NCBI GenBank assembly: GCA_015065845.1
Contig: SVPQ01000017.1
Span: 1-51,086 of the forward strand
Source of the DNA: Oscillospiraceae bacterium
GTDB taxonomy: Bacteria; Bacillota; Clostridia; Oscillospirales; Acutalibacteraceae
Length of the DNA: 51,086 bases
Direction of reading: 5' to 3'
Below the pieces are notes generated by a model, which was given only the letters and a program-made list of their open reading frames with translations, had not been told where the DNA came from and searched no databases. A program made the position numbers and the translations under genes. Shown piece by piece: positions 49,939 to 51,086 of this stretch (the first letter of the stretch is position 1; each line of letters starts with the position of its first letter).

Positions 49939-51086
49939 TTGCCGTTAGGCAAACTTAGTTGTTGGAACAGTGCAACCGTCTCAACATGGGCAGTGCGAGG
50001 GAACATATCAACCGGTGTAACTTTTTTAGTTTTATATCCTAAATGTAATAATCGCTCTGCATCGCGAGCGAGCGTTGCAGGGTCGCAGGAAACATAAACA
50101 ATTCTTTCTGGATTCATTTCGGAAACGGTTTTTAAAAGTTCTTCGTTACAACCTTTTCTCGGTGGGTCTAAAATTACAACCTTTGGTGTAATTTTTCTTT
50201 GTTGTAATTCTTTAATTGCATCTTTTGCATCACCACAAATAAATTCTGCATTGTCTATATTATTAAGTTTTGCGTTGAGTTTTGCATCTTCAATAGCATC
50301 AGGAATAATCTCAACACCAATTAAAGATTTAGCTTCTTTTGCCATTGAAAGACCAATAGTGCCAGTGCCACAGTAAAGGTCTAAAAAATCATCTTCTTTT
50401 GTAAGTGCGGCATATTCCTTTGCTTTGTTATAAAGTAATTCGGCGGTGTCGTGGTTAACCTGATAAAAAGAGAGGGGAGAGAGTTTGACTTTTACACCGC
50501 AAAGAATATCTGTAATAAATCCATCACCATAAAGAGTTTCACAAGTTTCTCCTAAAACGACATTAGTTTTTTCTGTGTTTTTATTTATTATAAGAGTTTT
50601 AAATCCGTTTACATTTTTTAGATTTTCTAAAAGTATATCACTGTGTTTTAATGTATCACCATTTATTACAACACAAACCATAATTTCATTTGTGTTAAAC
50701 GCTTTTCTTAAATAAATGTGACGAATTAAACCAATGTGTAAATCTTCACTGTAAACAGGAATATTGTTATCATTTATAAATCTCCTGAAAATTTCTACAA
50801 TCTGACCAAATTCTTCAGGCTCTAAAAGGCAGTCGTCACCGTCAATTACACGGTGGCTTTTTTTAGCATAAAAGCCGATTTTTAAAATTCCGTTTTCGCG
50901 TCTTACAGGGTATTGTGCTTTGTTTCTGTATCGCTCTGTGTTTTTAGAAACAATTATATCTTCAAATTCAGGCTCTAAATGAGCTATTCTTAAAAATGCA
51001 TCTTTAACCTTTTCTGCCTTTAACTGTAATTCTGCATCATATTTTAAATGCGAAAAAGAGCAACCGCCACAGTATTTAAAATGCTC
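49935..51086 (-). CDS. 23S rRNA (uracil-C5)-methyltransferase, RlmD/RlmCD-like, 5'-partial
   Basis: 383 codons are visible and the frame is open to the right edge, so the start lies outside the window; internal ATG codons (e.g. 50681) are not starts. The visible part begins in the iron-sulfur region (KYCGGCSFSHLKYDAEL), followed by the RNA-binding middle and the SAM-dependent domain: SFYQVNHDTAELLY, FLDLYCGTGTIGLSMA, VILDPPRKGCNEEL and VYVSCDPATLARD with the catalytic cysteine. It methylates a uridine of 23S rRNA; RlmD versus dual-site RlmCD cannot be told. The last residues LPNGK and the TGA stop join a GTGATGTT palindrome array, suggesting that the native end has been altered. Confidence 0.92.
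   Translation of the reverse strand, partial: EHFKYCGGCSFSHLKYDAELQLKAEKVKDAFLRIAHLEPEFEDIIVSKNTERYRNKAQYPVRRENGILKIGFYAKKSHRVIDGDDCLLEPEEFGQIVEIFRRFINDNNIPVYSEDLHIGLIRHIYLRKAFNTNEIMVCVVINGDTLKHSDILLENLKNVNGFKTLIINKNTEKTNVVLGETCETLYGDGFITDILCGVKVKLSPLSFYQVNHDTAELLYNKAKEYAALTKEDDFLDLYCGTGTIGLSMAKEAKSLIGVEIIPDAIEDAKLNAKLNNIDNAEFICGDAKDAIKELQQRKITPKVVILDPPRKGCNEELLKTVSEMNPERIVYVSCDPATLARDAERLLHLGYKTKKVTPVDMFPRTAHVETVALFQQLSLPNGK

Overview
The window is AT-rich, gene-dense bacterial chromosome that looks like a gut Clostridia member (Ruminococcus/Oscillospiraceae-like). The signs are low-GC codon use, AGGAGG-type ribosome binding sites, a PerR/reverse-rubrerythrin oxygen defence set, a BspA-like leucine-rich repeat protein ending in a dockerin, two GH38 alpha-mannosidases, B12-dependent methionine synthesis with a separate reactivation protein, and the RNase Y-YmdB pair. 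I see no rRNA, tRNA, CRISPR array, prophage or transposase gene.

Layout. 1-4 kb: the end of a GNAT gene with an in-frame amber codon, a 270-bp element with inverted termini, then two U32-family (RNA hydroxylation type) genes on the minus strand. 4-8 kb: serC-serA and a secreted purple-acid-phosphatase-like protein. 8-18 kb: a GH38 mannosidase divergent from a run of Gfo/Idh/MocA dehydrogenase, two sugar isomerase-like TIM barrels, a second dehydrogenase, DUF1015 and endonuclease IV. 18-24 kb: a lone prepilin, an LCP cell-wall ligase, a YwlG-like gene, a third Gfo/Idh dehydrogenase behind a perfect palindrome, a possible small RNA, a GH110-like beta-helix protein and a DUF1540 protein. 24-26 kb: perR, rubrerythrin and a flavin reductase. 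26-33 kb: a PH/SHOCT membrane protein with an unusual foldback leader, a WYL-regulator remnant, the LRR-dockerin protein, a repeat-rich gap, a monooxygenase and a GH28-like beta-helix protein. 33-42 kb: a rubredoxin, a BlaI/BlaR1 pair behind twin operators, rny, ymdB, a lipoprotein and an unrecognised membrane protein. 42-51 kb, all minus strand: metF, the metH reactivation gene, metH and a second GH38 gene, plus a GIY-YIG protein and the 3' part of an rlmD-type methyltransferase.

The genes suggest a saccharolytic, obligately anaerobic commensal that degrades mannose-containing glycans and probably other glycosides, and detoxifies peroxide through rubredoxin and rubrerythrin. Most promoters I can place fit the consensus with 16-18 bp spacers.

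The most unusual structure is intergenic. Six related hairpins with a TCATTT core sit at gene ends. They are flanked by short wordy tracts built on a few seed words (AATTCGG, TGCAGAA, TGCACAA, TAGGAAT), often in inverted orientation. Around 31.4-31.55 kb these tracts supply the stop codons of both converging genes. A different palindrome array supplies the stop codon of the rlmD-type gene.
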